Below, piece by piece: positions 34,728-43,788 of a stretch of DNA of 64,000 nt; position 1 is the stretch's first letter, and the number at the start of each line of letters is the position of its first letter. The position numbers and the translations under genes are program-made. Under the pieces are notes generated by a model. The model searched no databases. It was given only the letters and a program-made list of their open reading frames with translations, and was not told where the DNA came from. The stretch comes from Hormoscilla sp. GUM202 (lineage in GTDB: Bacteria > Cyanobacteriota > Cyanobacteriia > Cyanobacteriales > Desertifilaceae), in NCBI GenBank assembly GCA_005518205.2, contig RFFC02000018.1, forward strand, positions 57,598 through 121,597, read 5' to 3'.

Positions 34728-35089
34728 ATTGACCTCCTTATGCTTTAGTTGACTATAACAAATCTACTGCCTTCCATCAGCCCCGTGCTGCTAAACTTGG
34801 GATTACTGAGAGTCGAGCGGCTGCACGGCCGGTGTCTCCTGCGCGTTTGGGTAGTGGGTCACAAGTAGTGATGTTAGCACAAGAAAGCATGGCTGCACGC
34901 TCCGGGAACCCGGAGCTACGCAGTGCGCGATCAGACGGAGATCGCAATAGTGGCATCCAACGGCAAGTCAAATAACGATATTTCAGGCATTTCAGCTCCC
35001 AGCCGAAAAATTGAAAATGCCACATCCCCACACCTATTGGGACAGACTAGCCATCACATCACTACATGTTTATCACTACCCGCGTTTGT
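34728..35089. other. Spacer upstream of ATPase B
   Basis: No gene is supported. It contains GCACGCTCCGGGAACCCG (34895-34912), a segment repeated at 59404-59421 and partly near 60465. Confidence 0.45.
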
Positions 35090-35175
35090 ATGGCAGTCAC
35101 CGGCAATTCAGCACGGGGTGACAGCTAGAGGGGTGACCGGTAACCGGTAAACTCCAACAAACAGTAACTTCAGCC
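35090..35175 (-). pseudogene. Internally deleted remnant of a third winged-helix gene copy
   Basis: GGCAGTCACCGGCAATTCAG (35093 on) matches 16186-16205 of the winged-helix gene. GGTAACCGGTAAACTCCAAC, 30-odd bases later, matches its 5' end (16366-16382), with the roughly 160 bp between them lost. It lies upstream of ATPase B, consistent with an ancestral winged-helix/ATPase pair repeated in tandem. Confidence 0.5.
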
Positions 35176-35268
35176 CTGCGCAAGCGCCTGTCTCAGAACG
35201 CGCGAGAGTTCGTTGAACGAGAGTATACTTGGGAACGAGCAGGTGAGCAAGTCCTACTCTCATCCTAG
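35172..35268 (+). pseudogene. 3' remnant of a glycosyltransferase gene
   Basis: The plus strand reads ALRKRLSQNAREFVEREYTW, then ERAGEQVLLSS and a TAG at 35266. This is the common C-terminal helix of GT4-type glycosyltransferases. No upstream catalytic part is present. Confidence 0.55.
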
Positions 35269-35300
35269 GCAGAAGAAACATCAAAAATTAGCAATTAACG

Positions 35301-37658
35301 ATGTCACAGTCTCAGTCTCGTAATAAAGGCGCGTCCTTCCTGGCAATATTACTCTTGGCCAGTAGTGCTAGCGCGATCGCGGCGGGGCTTTTGTTAGCGA
35401 TCCAACTGATCGTGGATCCCGATGGAATAGTCTGGCTGCATAAAATTTTGCCTCAACAAACCAAAACCGTAGTAACTGACCGCCAAACCATGCGCACCCT
35501 GCCGGAAATCCGTAGCTTAGTCGAGCGCATGGGCATGATACCAGGAGACACCCTAGACTTAAATACTGCCGAACGGGATTTGCTGCTGCCAGTACGCAGC
35601 GTCCGCCCAAATTGTCAGACTGACTGCGAGTATATTAGCCAGCTGAGAGTCTACAGGCGCGTGGACACTCCCAAGTATTTTTCCACTGCGGGGGCTTACT
35701 ATCAGCTAGTTAGCCAAATGTCGGTATCTTACTCTGATGAAGATGTTGATACTCCCCTTGATGACCGATCGGTCGATCTCCCATCTTCTGGTCAGCTGCA
35801 ACTGACATCAGTAGAACTGACCTCACCACAGCCAGAAATGCAGGGTCTGGGACCGTGGATCCATCTCACGGGACGACAGAGAACCGGGGATGGGGCGATC
35901 GCCTATGGAAAGGTACTATACTACAACCCCAGGGAAACTCACCTGGTGCAGATGCTCCAGTGGGCTAGCCCTGCTGGAGAACCTGCTGTCTGGCGTAAAG
36001 TAACGGGCGATCGCACTCTGGAGTTGATTGTCAATCAAACCGTTGGTTTTGAGCCCAAATTCAAGATATACCAGATCCAGCCCCGTCAAGAGCGACTAGC
36101 ACCTGTGGCGCTCGTAGAAATTGCTTTGACGCCTTTCGATTTTTCGGTCGAAACCGGGAGCACCCACCCTGTTGTGTCGCATCCTGCGCACAACATAGGT
36201 GGGTGCTCCGGAAACGAAAGTCCGCGGGCCGATCTGGCCTTAAAGAACTACCAAAATGCCCTAATTCTAGCTCGCAGTGGTCTGTGGACGCCAGCTCTGG
36301 AAATGTTGCAACCTCTGACCCGATCGCCAGATTGGTCGCCAGGAGCCCAAGCCCAGTTGGAATTAATTCGCATGCACTCCCAGGTAAGTCAGTCCCAAGC
36401 TAACAAATCTTGGGCATCTCCTAGCCAGCAAGTCCTCACCCAGATTATTGACGGTCGCTGGCAGTCAGCTTTGCAGATTTTCCAGAAGACCCATAACCAA
36501 CGGGAAATTGCCCGGTTGCTCAAAACAGATTCTGACAGTTTGTGGAACCGGATCAAGGCAGCCCTGCGGGTAACATCTACTCAGTCCGACGCGATCGCTT
36601 GGGGGGCCCTGATTCGCACGGCCAAAGATGGACTCTACGGCGGCAGCGCTTGGCTCGAAAAACAGCCGACTAGAGGGTCAATTAACCATCAACAAATTGA
36701 GAAATTACTTCAGCAACTCGACAATGCTCTCTGGAAATCATCCGTGCCTCATGTCAGCCGCATTGTGGCCTCAGTGGAACCAAAAGACGAGCTGAGTAAG
36801 AAAGATTGGTTGCACAATCCCCCTACCACTGCCCAGGATACTCTCAAATTAGACAGTTCTCAAGTCTGGTATCAGCTGCGGGTGGCTGGTTTTCATAACG
36901 GTCAACGCTGGCTCAGATATCCCTTTCCCGATCGGCTGGCTGATAGTTCTAGTGGTGCGAGACTTTGGCATCTGCTGGGTCTAGATTTTGACCCCCACAT
37001 AAATCTAACTTTCTGGACCTCAGGGGCAACACCGAAAACTATTGAAGCTACTGTCAAAGCCGTTCGACTTGAAAAAGGCGTCTTGCGCTTATTGGCTGCT
37101 GGCCAGGCTTTACCCGATGACACCCTATTGACTGCTCCCACACCCCTAGCTTTCACGGCCAAAGCTCTGGAATGGTTGGACCCACAAGTGATTACTCTTG
37201 CCGATCTCAGCCGATCGCGCCCCCAGTTAGCGAGGGCTCTTTTACATCAGTTATGGCCCGAGTTGCAAGCAGCCGGATCCTTGACCATCGCTATGGCACC
37301 TCCTACTCTCAGTCAACTGCTTCCCTATGAAGCCTCTGCCAATGTTTTTCCCCTCGTTCTCGGCAACTCCCTCGTGCAACTGGTTGATTTGACAGGCGAT
37401 CGCCAGCCTGAAATCGTCTTGACGCTCTCTGCACAAGTTTTTGCTTCTTTGAATGGAAATACTCAAACTGGTCCTCGGACTGTAATTTTCGATCGCACTG
37501 CTACTGCTATACTTTACAGTGAATTTCAGCCTTCGCAGTCAAAGACTTTGATCGCGATCGCCTAAGTCGGCGATCGTGGCACTCCTGGTCTGATCGTCGA
37601 GGTCGGTAACTCTTACCGCCTCCTACGTTGGTCTAGCGATCGCCAACGCTTTGAGTAA
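35301..37658 (+). CDS. Membrane-anchored conserved hypothetical protein with FG-GAP-like end, frameshifted at 3' end
   Basis: A large cyanobacterial protein of unknown function. It has one N-terminal membrane helix (FLAILLLASSASAIAAGLLL), then a big extracytoplasmic region with TPR-like helices in the middle and an FG-GAP-like end (LVQLVDLTGDRQPEIVLTLS). The main frame stops at 37563 (754 residues). In the next frame GDRGTPGLIVEVGNSYRLLR and WSSDRQRFE run to a TAA at 37656. This suggests a one-base lesion in the GCGATCGCC site at about 37555-37563. A hairpin with GGAGCACCCACC arms (36157-36209) lies in frame within the coding region. Start: ATG 35301, preceded by AT-rich leader. Confidence 0.7.
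36157..36209. repeat. In-frame palindromic element inside the 35.3-kb gene
   Basis: GGAGCACCCACC (36157-36168) and GGTGGGTGCTCC (36198-36209) are perfect arms, with an inner TGTTGTG/CACAACA pair (36170-36176 / 36189-36195). The insert encodes a foreign-looking STHPVVSHPAHNIGGCSG stretch. The frame is kept, so the element is tolerated as a surface loop. Confidence 0.8.
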
Positions 37659-37692
37659 ATTTTAATTTTTAATTGCTAATTTTTGATTGCCA

Positions 37693-38178
37693 TTAAGGAC
37701 GTCCCAATAGCTGTCGCAGCCTCACCCGCAAGGATACATAAATCGGTAACTGATAATATTCTACTATCAGCCAGCTTACAAAAGCTAAATGACTCAAAAA
37801 GCTCAATAATGTCCAGAGGGGGGGAAACCAATATCCCTTACTGCCCGTTTCGGGGGGAAATATGTGGTATCCTAGCCAAATCAAGCTGGGGGGCAACAGC
37901 ACTAAGGCGATCGCCACCAGCCAAATTTCCCAGGTCATTTCTACATGCGAGCGGTATGTGGCCACCCACTTGCTACCATTCCAGCGCCAACCTAGGGGTT
38001 GGGAGCTATCTGCCAGTTGTATCCATTGCTTTTCTAGGTCTGCCGTAAAGATGTGGTGGCAAAAGTTACAAGCAAATGCCTCCATTAATGGTAAACATGA
38101 TATCTCCCCTTGGCGACAAACCGGGCAACTGTACGTTCCTTTATAGCTCAAAGCTGACATCTTATTTTGCTCAACCAT
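37693..38178 (-). CDS. Small zinc-ribbon membrane protein
   Basis: A 161-residue hypothetical protein. The N-terminus carries a treble/zinc-ribbon pattern CPVC...CNFC (residues about 18-21 and 37-40). Two membrane helices follow (IWLVAIALVLLPPSLIWLGY and LWTLLSFLSHLAFVSWLIV). The middle WRWNGSKWVATYRS is conserved-looking. An alternative start is the second methionine (38160). No function can be given. It ends next to the large hypothetical gene and is convergent with it. Confidence 0.65.
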   Translation of the reverse strand: MVEQNKMSALSYKGTYSCPVCRQGEISCLPLMEAFACNFCHHIFTADLEKQWIQLADSSQPLGWRWNGSKWVATYRSHVEMTWEIWLVAIALVLLPPSLIWLGYHIFPPETGSKGYWFPPLWTLLSFLSHLAFVSWLIVEYYQLPIYVSLRVRLRQLLGRP

Positions 38179-38536
38179 CCTCTGCCGATCTCCCTATCTA
38201 CTTCAATTCGTCCAACCGAAACTCACTGCTATTGTCTTGCTGCTGCTGGCCATCAGAGCCTAAAAGACCCAAGATAACGAGCATGCTTGAGGTCGGAATG
38301 GGTTTGGTATCACCAGTTGCTACCTAGAGAACCTCAAAAGCCAAATTAGCCAAAATTGGCCAAAAGAAGCCTTGTGATTTACCCCAAAATAGCATTTTTG
38401 CGGAGAAATTACCAAAAATGGCTGTCGGGAACGTAAAATCAAATAATAGTGTAAGATAATATATACAATGAGCGGTTAAATCTGTCATGGCCAGGCAGCA
38501 AGCTGGGAGCAATACCCTCGCAGCTTGCGACCAATA
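38179..38536. other. Spacer with a possible C-terminal gene remnant
   Basis: On the minus strand 38198-38317 reads TGDTKPIPTSSMLVILGLLG and ends EFRLDELK. It looks like a C-terminal tail without the rest of a gene. Plus-strand AT-rich DNA with several GCCAAAA/TTTTGGC motifs (38341-38435) follows. Nothing else is supported. Confidence 0.3.
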
Positions 38537-38696
38537 CCCTCACCCTAAAGGGCCTGGCTACATGAACAAAGCCAGGGGCTAGCCAGGGTAGTTGCAGGAA
38601 AAGTTTGCGTAGTGCTTGACAAGGGATAGGATATAGGTTTAGGAGCTCTGTTAGCGTCTCTGTTTGTTAGGGACGGGAATTAATGGAAACATCTCG
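38537..38696 (+). repeat. 160-bp cassette, copy 1
   Basis: It is identical to 38823-38982 except for one base (tgTttg / tgCttg). It begins with CCCTCACCCTAAAGGGCCTG and the CCTGGCTACATGAACAAAGC hairpin of the 10-kb element. A leader-like GTTGCAGGAAAAGTTTGCGT follows. It ends with a 35-bp unit that looks like a CRISPR repeat, plus six bases. Confidence 0.9.
38656..38690 (+). repeat. Solitary CRISPR-repeat-like unit, copy 1
   Basis: The 35-bp unit starts GTCTCTG and has a short hairpin pairing with AGGGAC. It ends GGGAATTAATGGAAAC, the ATGGAAAC tail being like the 8-nt handle of cyanobacterial crRNAs. The second copy is at 38942-38976, 286 bp on. No spacers of regular size and no cas genes are present, so this is not called an array. 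Confidence 0.4.
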
Positions 38697-38822
38697 ATTG
38701 CTGCTGGGCCGGTGCTATTATACAGAGCTTGTATCCCTGCATACTCCTGACTTCTTCTAGGGCAAGCCAGCCACCGGTGGAAACATCAAAAGGAACCGGC
38801 GAAACCCAGAGATGATGAAAAG

Positions 38823-38982
38823 CCCTCACCCTAAAGGGCCTGGCTACATGAACAAAGCCAGGGGCTAGCCAGGGTAGTTGCAGGAAAAGTTTGCGTAGTG
38901 CTTGACAAGGGATAGGATATAGGTTTAGGAGCTCTGTTAGCGTCTCTGCTTGTTAGGGACGGGAATTAATGGAAACATCTCG
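38823..38982 (+). repeat. 160-bp cassette, copy 2
   Basis: The second copy of the cassette, including the CRISPR-repeat-like unit at 38942-38976. The following sequence differs from that after copy 1 except for the shared six bases ATCTCG. Confidence 0.9.
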
Positions 38983-39106
38983 TTTCGTTGCTCAATCTCA
39001 GTTTCTACATATGGAGGGTTTCCGAACCTGCGGAAACTCCCACCCCTACTACTGCGGAGGCAATTCTAGATCACCTGCAATCTTTCGACCTGATGTAAAA
39101 GGGTGT

Positions 39107-39170
39107 GGTCAAAACCCGTTGGTAGCCCTCACCCTAAAGGGCCTGGCTACATGAACAAAGCCAGGGGCTG
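39107..39170 (+). repeat. Partial GGGTGTGGTC element abutting the RTX gene
   Basis: GGGTGTGGTCAAAACCCGTT joins directly to CCCTCACCCTAAAGGGCCTG and the CTACATGAACAAAGCC hairpin. It links the 10-kb element and the 38.5-kb cassettes as one family. The right GACCACAC terminus is absent. Confidence 0.65.
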
Positions 39171-39750
39171 AAGCGATCGCCTCCACGGAGGACGTGGGAA
39201 CGACTCTCTCGTGGGCGGAGAAGGGGACGATCGCCTTGTTGGTGGCATCGGAGATGGGAACGATACTCTCATAGGCGGAATTGGAAACGATGACCTCCGT
39301 GGAGGAAATGGAGACGATACCCTCGACGGAGGAGAGGGCGCCGACTCTCTCAGGGGCGGAAATGGGAACGACATTCTCATAGGCGGAGAAGGAAACGATA
39401 CCCTCGACGGAGGAAATGGAAACGATACTCTCACAGGCGGAATTGGAGACGACTTTCTCGTGGGCGGAAATGGAGACGATACTCTCACAGGCGGAATTGG
39501 AGACGATACCCTCGACGGAGGATATGGCGCCGATATTTTGGTCCTGAGGCCGGGCGATGGCCAGGATACCATCGTAGGCTTTGAAAAAGCCACCGACTCC
39601 ATCTGGGTAGAAGGAGGGAGTTCCGCCAAAACGCAGATCGTCTTTCAGGGCGGAAATACCTTGATTAACATTGAAGGCGAAACCCTGGTCACTCTACAGG
39701 ACATTGATTTGACCCTGAGTAATCTTGATGATTTCATTGAATTTAATTGA
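39170..39750 (+). pseudogene. RTX/hemolysin-type calcium-binding protein, 5' end replaced by repeat
   Basis: The frame opens straight after the TGA of the repeat element and has no convincing ATG; a GTG at 39211 would give 179 residues. It contains at least 14 GGxGxDxL nonapeptides (GGNGDDTL, GGEGNDTL), which bind calcium in a parallel beta-roll, and the typical RTX C-terminal domain (VLRPGDGQDTIVGFEKATDS). Secretion usually depends on this C-terminus and a type I system. The N-terminal effector part is missing. It is likely a remnant whose 5' part was lost at the repeat boundary. Confidence 0.7.
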
Positions 39751-39908
39751 AGTTTACCAGGAACGAGGGGCCCGACTACTAGAACTTAGCCCACGCGGAG
39801 GGCCCCCTCCGCTGCGCGGGCTATACATGTAAGTAGTTAGACAAAAATAATTGCACATAGCCATGGGCGCGAGAGAGTGTGTGAAATTAATTGTTTCTAT
39901 GTACTTAA

Positions 39909-41801
39909 ATGATACAGCAAGCAGATAATGATCGATTAAAAGAGGCTTTGGGTCATTACAAAGCGGGACGTCTGAATGAAGCGAGGGCTGTTTATTTGGC
40001 GATGCTTTCCCAGCAGCCTCATCAGGTAGAGGCTATGCAGATGCTGGGAATTATTGCTTATCAGACGAAGGAATACGATCGGGCGATCAACTATTTCCAA
40101 CTGGCGATCGCCCTCTGTCGCCAAGCGCTATTGGCCCATCCGGGACATAGCAAAACCGTGAATTTGTTGGGGATATGTCTCCAAAATACCGGGAAGCTAG
40201 CAGAAGCAGTATCCGTATACCGGGAGGCGATCGCTCTCAATCCCCAGGATATGAGCCTGCACAATAATTTGGGCGTAGTTTTGTGCTCCTTGGGCCATAA
40301 GGAACAAGCGCTCGCCTGCTACGAAAAGGCCATCAGCATTAACCCCAACTGTGCGGATGCTTACTATAATGCAGCCAAAATTATGGAAGAGCAAAACCGT
40401 AGAAAAGAGGCGATCGCCTATTGTAAAAAAGCCATTGCCATTAAACCAAAGGCGGAATTTTACAATCAGTTGGGTATATACTATCAAGGATGTAAGAAAT
40501 TAGCAGAGGCGGCGAAGCAGTATGAACAGGCGATCGCCTTAAACCCGAACTATCCGGAAGCAATTTGCAACCTGGGGGCGATACTGCAAAAGCAGGGTAA
40601 AATAGCAGAAGCGATCGGACAATATCGCCAGGCTCTGGCAATTAAACCAGATGATCCAGGAGCTTACAATAGGATGGGGACCGCTTGGCAAGAGCAGGGT
40701 AAGTTAGCAGAGGCGATCGCATGCTACCAAAAGGCGATCGCCCTGAAACCAGACCTTGCCTCAGCCTACAGCAACCTGGGTATTGCCCTGCAAGAACAAC
40801 TGAAATTACAAGAGGCGATGAGCTACTACCGCCATGCTATTGCCTTAAAGCCAGATGCAGTAAAAGCACACATGGCTCTGGGAGAGCTCTTGTTATTATT
40901 ACAGGACTTGAGCCAAGGATTTGTAGAATATGAATGGTGCTGGCACGTAAAATCAGAGTTTTTCCCGGAACAATTCTTGGGAAAACCCTTTTGGGATGGT
41001 TCGCCACTGGCAGGAAAAACTATTCTCCTACATACAGAACAGGGATACGGGGACGGTATCCAGTTCGTCAGTTACGCGCCCTTAGTAGCCCAGCGGGGTG
41101 CTGGTAAAGTAATTCTGGAAACATATCCGGCTCTCAGGCGCTTGTTGACTACGGCCCCTGGGGTTCAGGAGGTGGTAGTCAAAGGCGAACCATTACCAGC
41201 CTTTGACGTGCAAGTCCCCCTAATGAGTCTCCCCCGCATCCTGAATACGACTATAGAAACTATTCCCGATCGAATACCCTATTTATACGCTGAAGAGAAG
41301 GACACCGTCAAGTACAGTGGCTTGCTACGAACGGAAGGAGAGGTAAAGGTCGGCATTGTGTGGTCTCCTAGTGATAAAGCTCCCAAGAAGCGGTTTTGTC
41401 CAGTGTCCCTGTTTCTGGAACTTTCCCAGATCCCAGGAATTTCTCTTTATAGTCTGCAAAAGGAACATACAGATATCCTGGATGGGGCACCTATACAGGA
41501 TTTAAGAGAGCTGTTGCATGACTTCGCTGATACGGCTGCTGTTATCTCACAATTAGACTTAGTAATTTCTGTAGATACATCAGTTGCCCATCTAGCAGGT
41601 GCTTTAGGAAAACCTGTCTGGGTGCTGCTACCATTTTCTCCTGACTGGCGCTGGTTCCTAGATCGATCCGATAGCCCCTGGTATCCGACAATGCGGCTAT
41701 TTCGTCAACAGCAACCAGGCGATTGGTCCGAACTGTTTGCGCGAGTTAAATCAGCTTTATTGTCATGGTCTGGCGAGTGGTCAGTTATGATTAGGAAGTA
41801 A
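39909..41801 (+). CDS. TPR protein with a glycosyltransferase-like C-terminus
   Basis: A 630-residue protein. About nine TPR units cover residues 6-330 (patterns such as AYYNAAKIMEEQNRRKEAIA and YPEAICNLGAILQKQGKIAE). The C-terminal 280 residues resemble the SPINDLY/OGT-type (GT41-like) or PEP-CTERM-associated glycosyltransferase fold: TILLHTEQGYGDGIQFVSY, VKVGIVWSPS, DLVISVDTSVAHLAGALGKP and WLL/PFSPDWRW. A GT41-like role in protein O-glycosylation is plausible but not shown. Its first 58 codons are duplicated at 41803 immediately downstream. Confidence 0.75.
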   Translation: MIQQADNDRLKEALGHYKAGRLNEARAVYLAMLSQQPHQVEAMQMLGIIAYQTKEYDRAINYFQLAIALCRQALLAHPGHSKTVNLLGICLQNTGKLAEAVSVYREAIALNPQDMSLHNNLGVVLCSLGHKEQALACYEKAISINPNCADAYYNAAKIMEEQNRRKEAIAYCKKAIAIKPKAEFYNQLGIYYQGCKKLAEAAKQYEQAIALNPNYPEAICNLGAILQKQGKIAEAIGQYRQALAIKPDDPGAYNRMGTAWQEQGKLAEAIACYQKAIALKPDLASAYSNLGIALQEQLKLQEAMSYYRHAIALKPDAVKAHMALGELLLLLQDLSQGFVEYEWCWHVKSEFFPEQFLGKPFWDGSPLAGKTILLHTEQGYGDGIQFVSYAPLVAQRGAGKVILETYPALRRLLTTAPGVQEVVVKGEPLPAFDVQVPLMSLPRILNTTIETIPDRIPYLYAEEKDTVKYSGLLRTEGEVKVGIVWSPSDKAPKKRFCPVSLFLELSQIPGISLYSLQKEHTDILDGAPIQDLRELLHDFADTAAVISQLDLVISVDTSVAHLAGALGKPVWVLLPFSPDWRWFLDRSDSPWYPTMRLFRQQQPGDWSELFARVKSALLSWSGEWSVMIRK

Positions 41802-41802
41802 A

Positions 41803-42262
41803 ATGATACAGCAAGCAGATAATGATCGATTAAAAGAGGCTTTAGGTCACTACAAAGCCGGACGTCTGGATAAAGCGAGGGCTGTTTATTTGGCGATGCT
41901 CAAACAGCAGCCTCATCAGGTAGAAGCTATGCAGATGCTGGGAATTATTGCTTATCAGACGCCGGAATACGATCGGGCGATCAACTATTTCCAACAGGTG
42001 ATATCTATAAAGCCAGATTGGCCTGAGACTTATAATAATCTGGGGGCTAGCTTCTGGGAACAGGGGAAAATAGAACAGGCGATCGCTATCGCATCCTCGG
42101 GGACTTGGGGACTGGCGGGTTTGGCGAAACTTTCCTCGCTGAAGATACCACATGCCTTCCCTCACTGACTTGGTCTCGTGCGAAAGGCCCCTCAGCGAAA
42201 CTGCCGTGCGGGAAATCTTAGTCTCTCTTCTGCCTGTCTTGACTACTGTCCACAGTCAGGGT
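41803..42262 (+). pseudogene. TPR fragment joined to a deleted kinase fragment
   Basis: Starts one base after the stop of the previous gene. The first 90 codons repeat its N-terminus (MIQQADNDRLKEALGHYKAG) but diverge in the second TPR. At 42078-42087 the frame enters kinase DNA at GCGATCGCT; from 42081 the DNA matches the kinase gene at 42330 on, in a shifted frame and with an internal loss of about 240 bp (between 42158 and 42162). The junction lies in a HIP1 site, which suggests recombination through that short repeat. Confidence 0.85.
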
Positions 42263-42284
42263 ATCGTTTTTTTAATCACGTGAC

Positions 42285-43198
42285 TTGCAGACTGATAATC
42301 GGAGATGCCCGCTCATGAGAGAAACTCTATTACTCGATCGCTATCGCATCCTCGGGGACTTGGGGACTGGCGGGTTTGGCGAAACTTTCCTCGCTGAAGA
42401 TACCTACATGCCTTCCAAACGCCGCTGCGTCATTAAGCGTCTGAAATCGATTGCTGGTAGCCCTCAAATTCAACAGATGGTGCAACAACTGTTTCAACGA
42501 GAAGCCGCTATCTTGGAAAAACTGGGCCAGCTTAGTCCTCAAATTCCCGAATTATATGCCTATTTTCAGTTAGCCGACCAATTCTATCTCGTTCAGGAAT
42601 GGATTGATGGCCTCACCCTCACTGACTTGGTCTCGTCTGAAGGGCCCCTCAGCGAAACTGCCGTGCGGGAAATCTTAGTCTCTCTTCTGCCTGTCTTGAC
42701 TACTGTCCACAGTCAGGGTATCGTTTTTTTAATCACGTGACTTGCAGACTGATAATCGGAGATGCCCGCTCATGAGAGAAACTCTATTACTCGATCGCTA
42801 TCGCATCCTCGGGGACTTGGGGACTGGCGGGTTTGGCGAAACTTTCCTCGCTGAAGATACCTACATGCCTTCCAAACGCCGCTGCGTCATTAAGCGTCTG
42901 AAATCGATTGCTGGTAGCCCTCAAATTCAACAGATGGTGCAACAACTGTTTCAACGAGAAGCCGCTATCTTGGAAAAACTGGGCCAGCTTAGTCCTCAAA
43001 TTCCCGAATTATATGCCTATTTTCAGTTAGCCGACCAATTCTATCTCGTTCAGGAATGGATTGATGGCCTCACCCTCACTGACTTGGTCTCGTCTGAAGG
43101 GCCCCTCAGCGAAACTGCCGTGCGGGAAATCTTAGTCTCTCTTCTGCCTGTCTTGACTACTGTCCACAGTCAGGGTATCGTTCACAGAGATATTAAAC
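42285..43198 (+). repeat. 457-bp tandem duplication of kinase sequence
   Basis: 42285-42741 and 42742-43198 agree without visible differences up to GTATCGTT. A shorter, deleted third unit precedes them (42081-42262) and ends with the same sequence. Confidence 0.9.
42315..42740 (+). pseudogene. Ser/Thr kinase N-lobe fragment, tandem copy 1
   Basis: Encodes MRETLLLDRYRILGDLGTGG with the Gly-rich loop, VIKRLKSI (ATP lysine), then VQEWIDGLTLTDLV and TTVHSQGIV. It ends abruptly with FLIT* where HRDIKPDN should start. It is 457 bp upstream of an identical copy. It has no catalytic loop, so no kinase activity is expected. Confidence 0.85.
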
Positions 43199-43788
43199 CC
43201 GATAACATTATCCTCCGCAGGCGCGATCGCCAACCTGCTAGAGAAATGCTGGCAGCTTTGCAGGGTGCCGATGCTGCGGTTTCTAAGCTTCAGTCTACTG
43301 TCGTGATATCCCCCTCGTCGCGGAAATCTCCGATCTTGGCCGCTATGGGCATGATCGCCCTTTGGCAGACCCCATACCTGCAACCCCCACTGCCAGTTAC
43401 AGACCCCAAACCCCAGTCACCTTCAGAACTCCCTCCCATCCAGCAGAATGTCGTCGCGACCATACCGCCAGTCTTGCCCCCCAGATCCGTGCAAACTCAG
43501 CGAGTCAGCTTTGAGGCGGGGGCGACGGGGGAGACTTTGCGGGGTACTGTCGCCCCCTATCAGCTGCAACGCTACTTGCTTAAATGTGGCCAAGGACAGC
43601 AGTTTACCCTCGGGGTTTGGCAAGGAAATGTCAATATAACTGTCAGAGACCCAGAAGGGCAGATTATTGGTGCGGCCATGCCGGGTCGGACCGAGTGGCA
43701 AGGTATCCTCCCCAGTACGGGAGATTACGTTGTCGAAATTTTCTCCCCCGATGGCTCAGATTACGCCGTGGAAGTTGCAGTCCTCTAG
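42772..43788 (+). CDS. Internally deleted Ser/Thr kinase with PPC-like C-terminus, tandem copy 2
   Basis: The N-lobe is identical to copy 1 and continues to the catalytic loop HRDIKPDNIILRRRDRQ. It then jumps to PAREMLAALQGAD, the end of a kinase C-lobe. DFG, APE and the activation segment are missing. The rest holds a proline-rich region (ALWQTPYLQPPLPV may mark a membrane helix) and a PPC-type domain (RVSFEAGATGETLRGTV, SPDGSDYAVEVAVL). It is open but cannot be an active kinase. The start at ATG 42772 is preferred over the upstream in-frame ATG, since MRETLLLDRYRIL is the family start. Confidence 0.75.
   Translation: MRETLLLDRYRILGDLGTGGFGETFLAEDTYMPSKRRCVIKRLKSIAGSPQIQQMVQQLFQREAAILEKLGQLSPQIPELYAYFQLADQFYLVQEWIDGLTLTDLVSSEGPLSETAVREILVSLLPVLTTVHSQGIVHRDIKPDNIILRRRDRQPAREMLAALQGADAAVSKLQSTVVISPSSRKSPILAAMGMIALWQTPYLQPPLPVTDPKPQSPSELPPIQQNVVATIPPVLPPRSVQTQRVSFEAGATGETLRGTVAPYQLQRYLLKCGQGQQFTLGVWQGNVNITVRDPEGQIIGAAMPGRTEWQGILPSTGDYVVEIFSPDGSDYAVEVAVL

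Noticed and set aside
38656..38976. CRISPR array
   Set aside because: Two repeat-like units stand 286 bp apart in a duplicated cassette, without regular spacers or cas genes.
39147..39629. A 160-codon proline/serine-rich frame on the minus strand
   Set aside because: Antisense shadow of RTX nonapeptide repeats.
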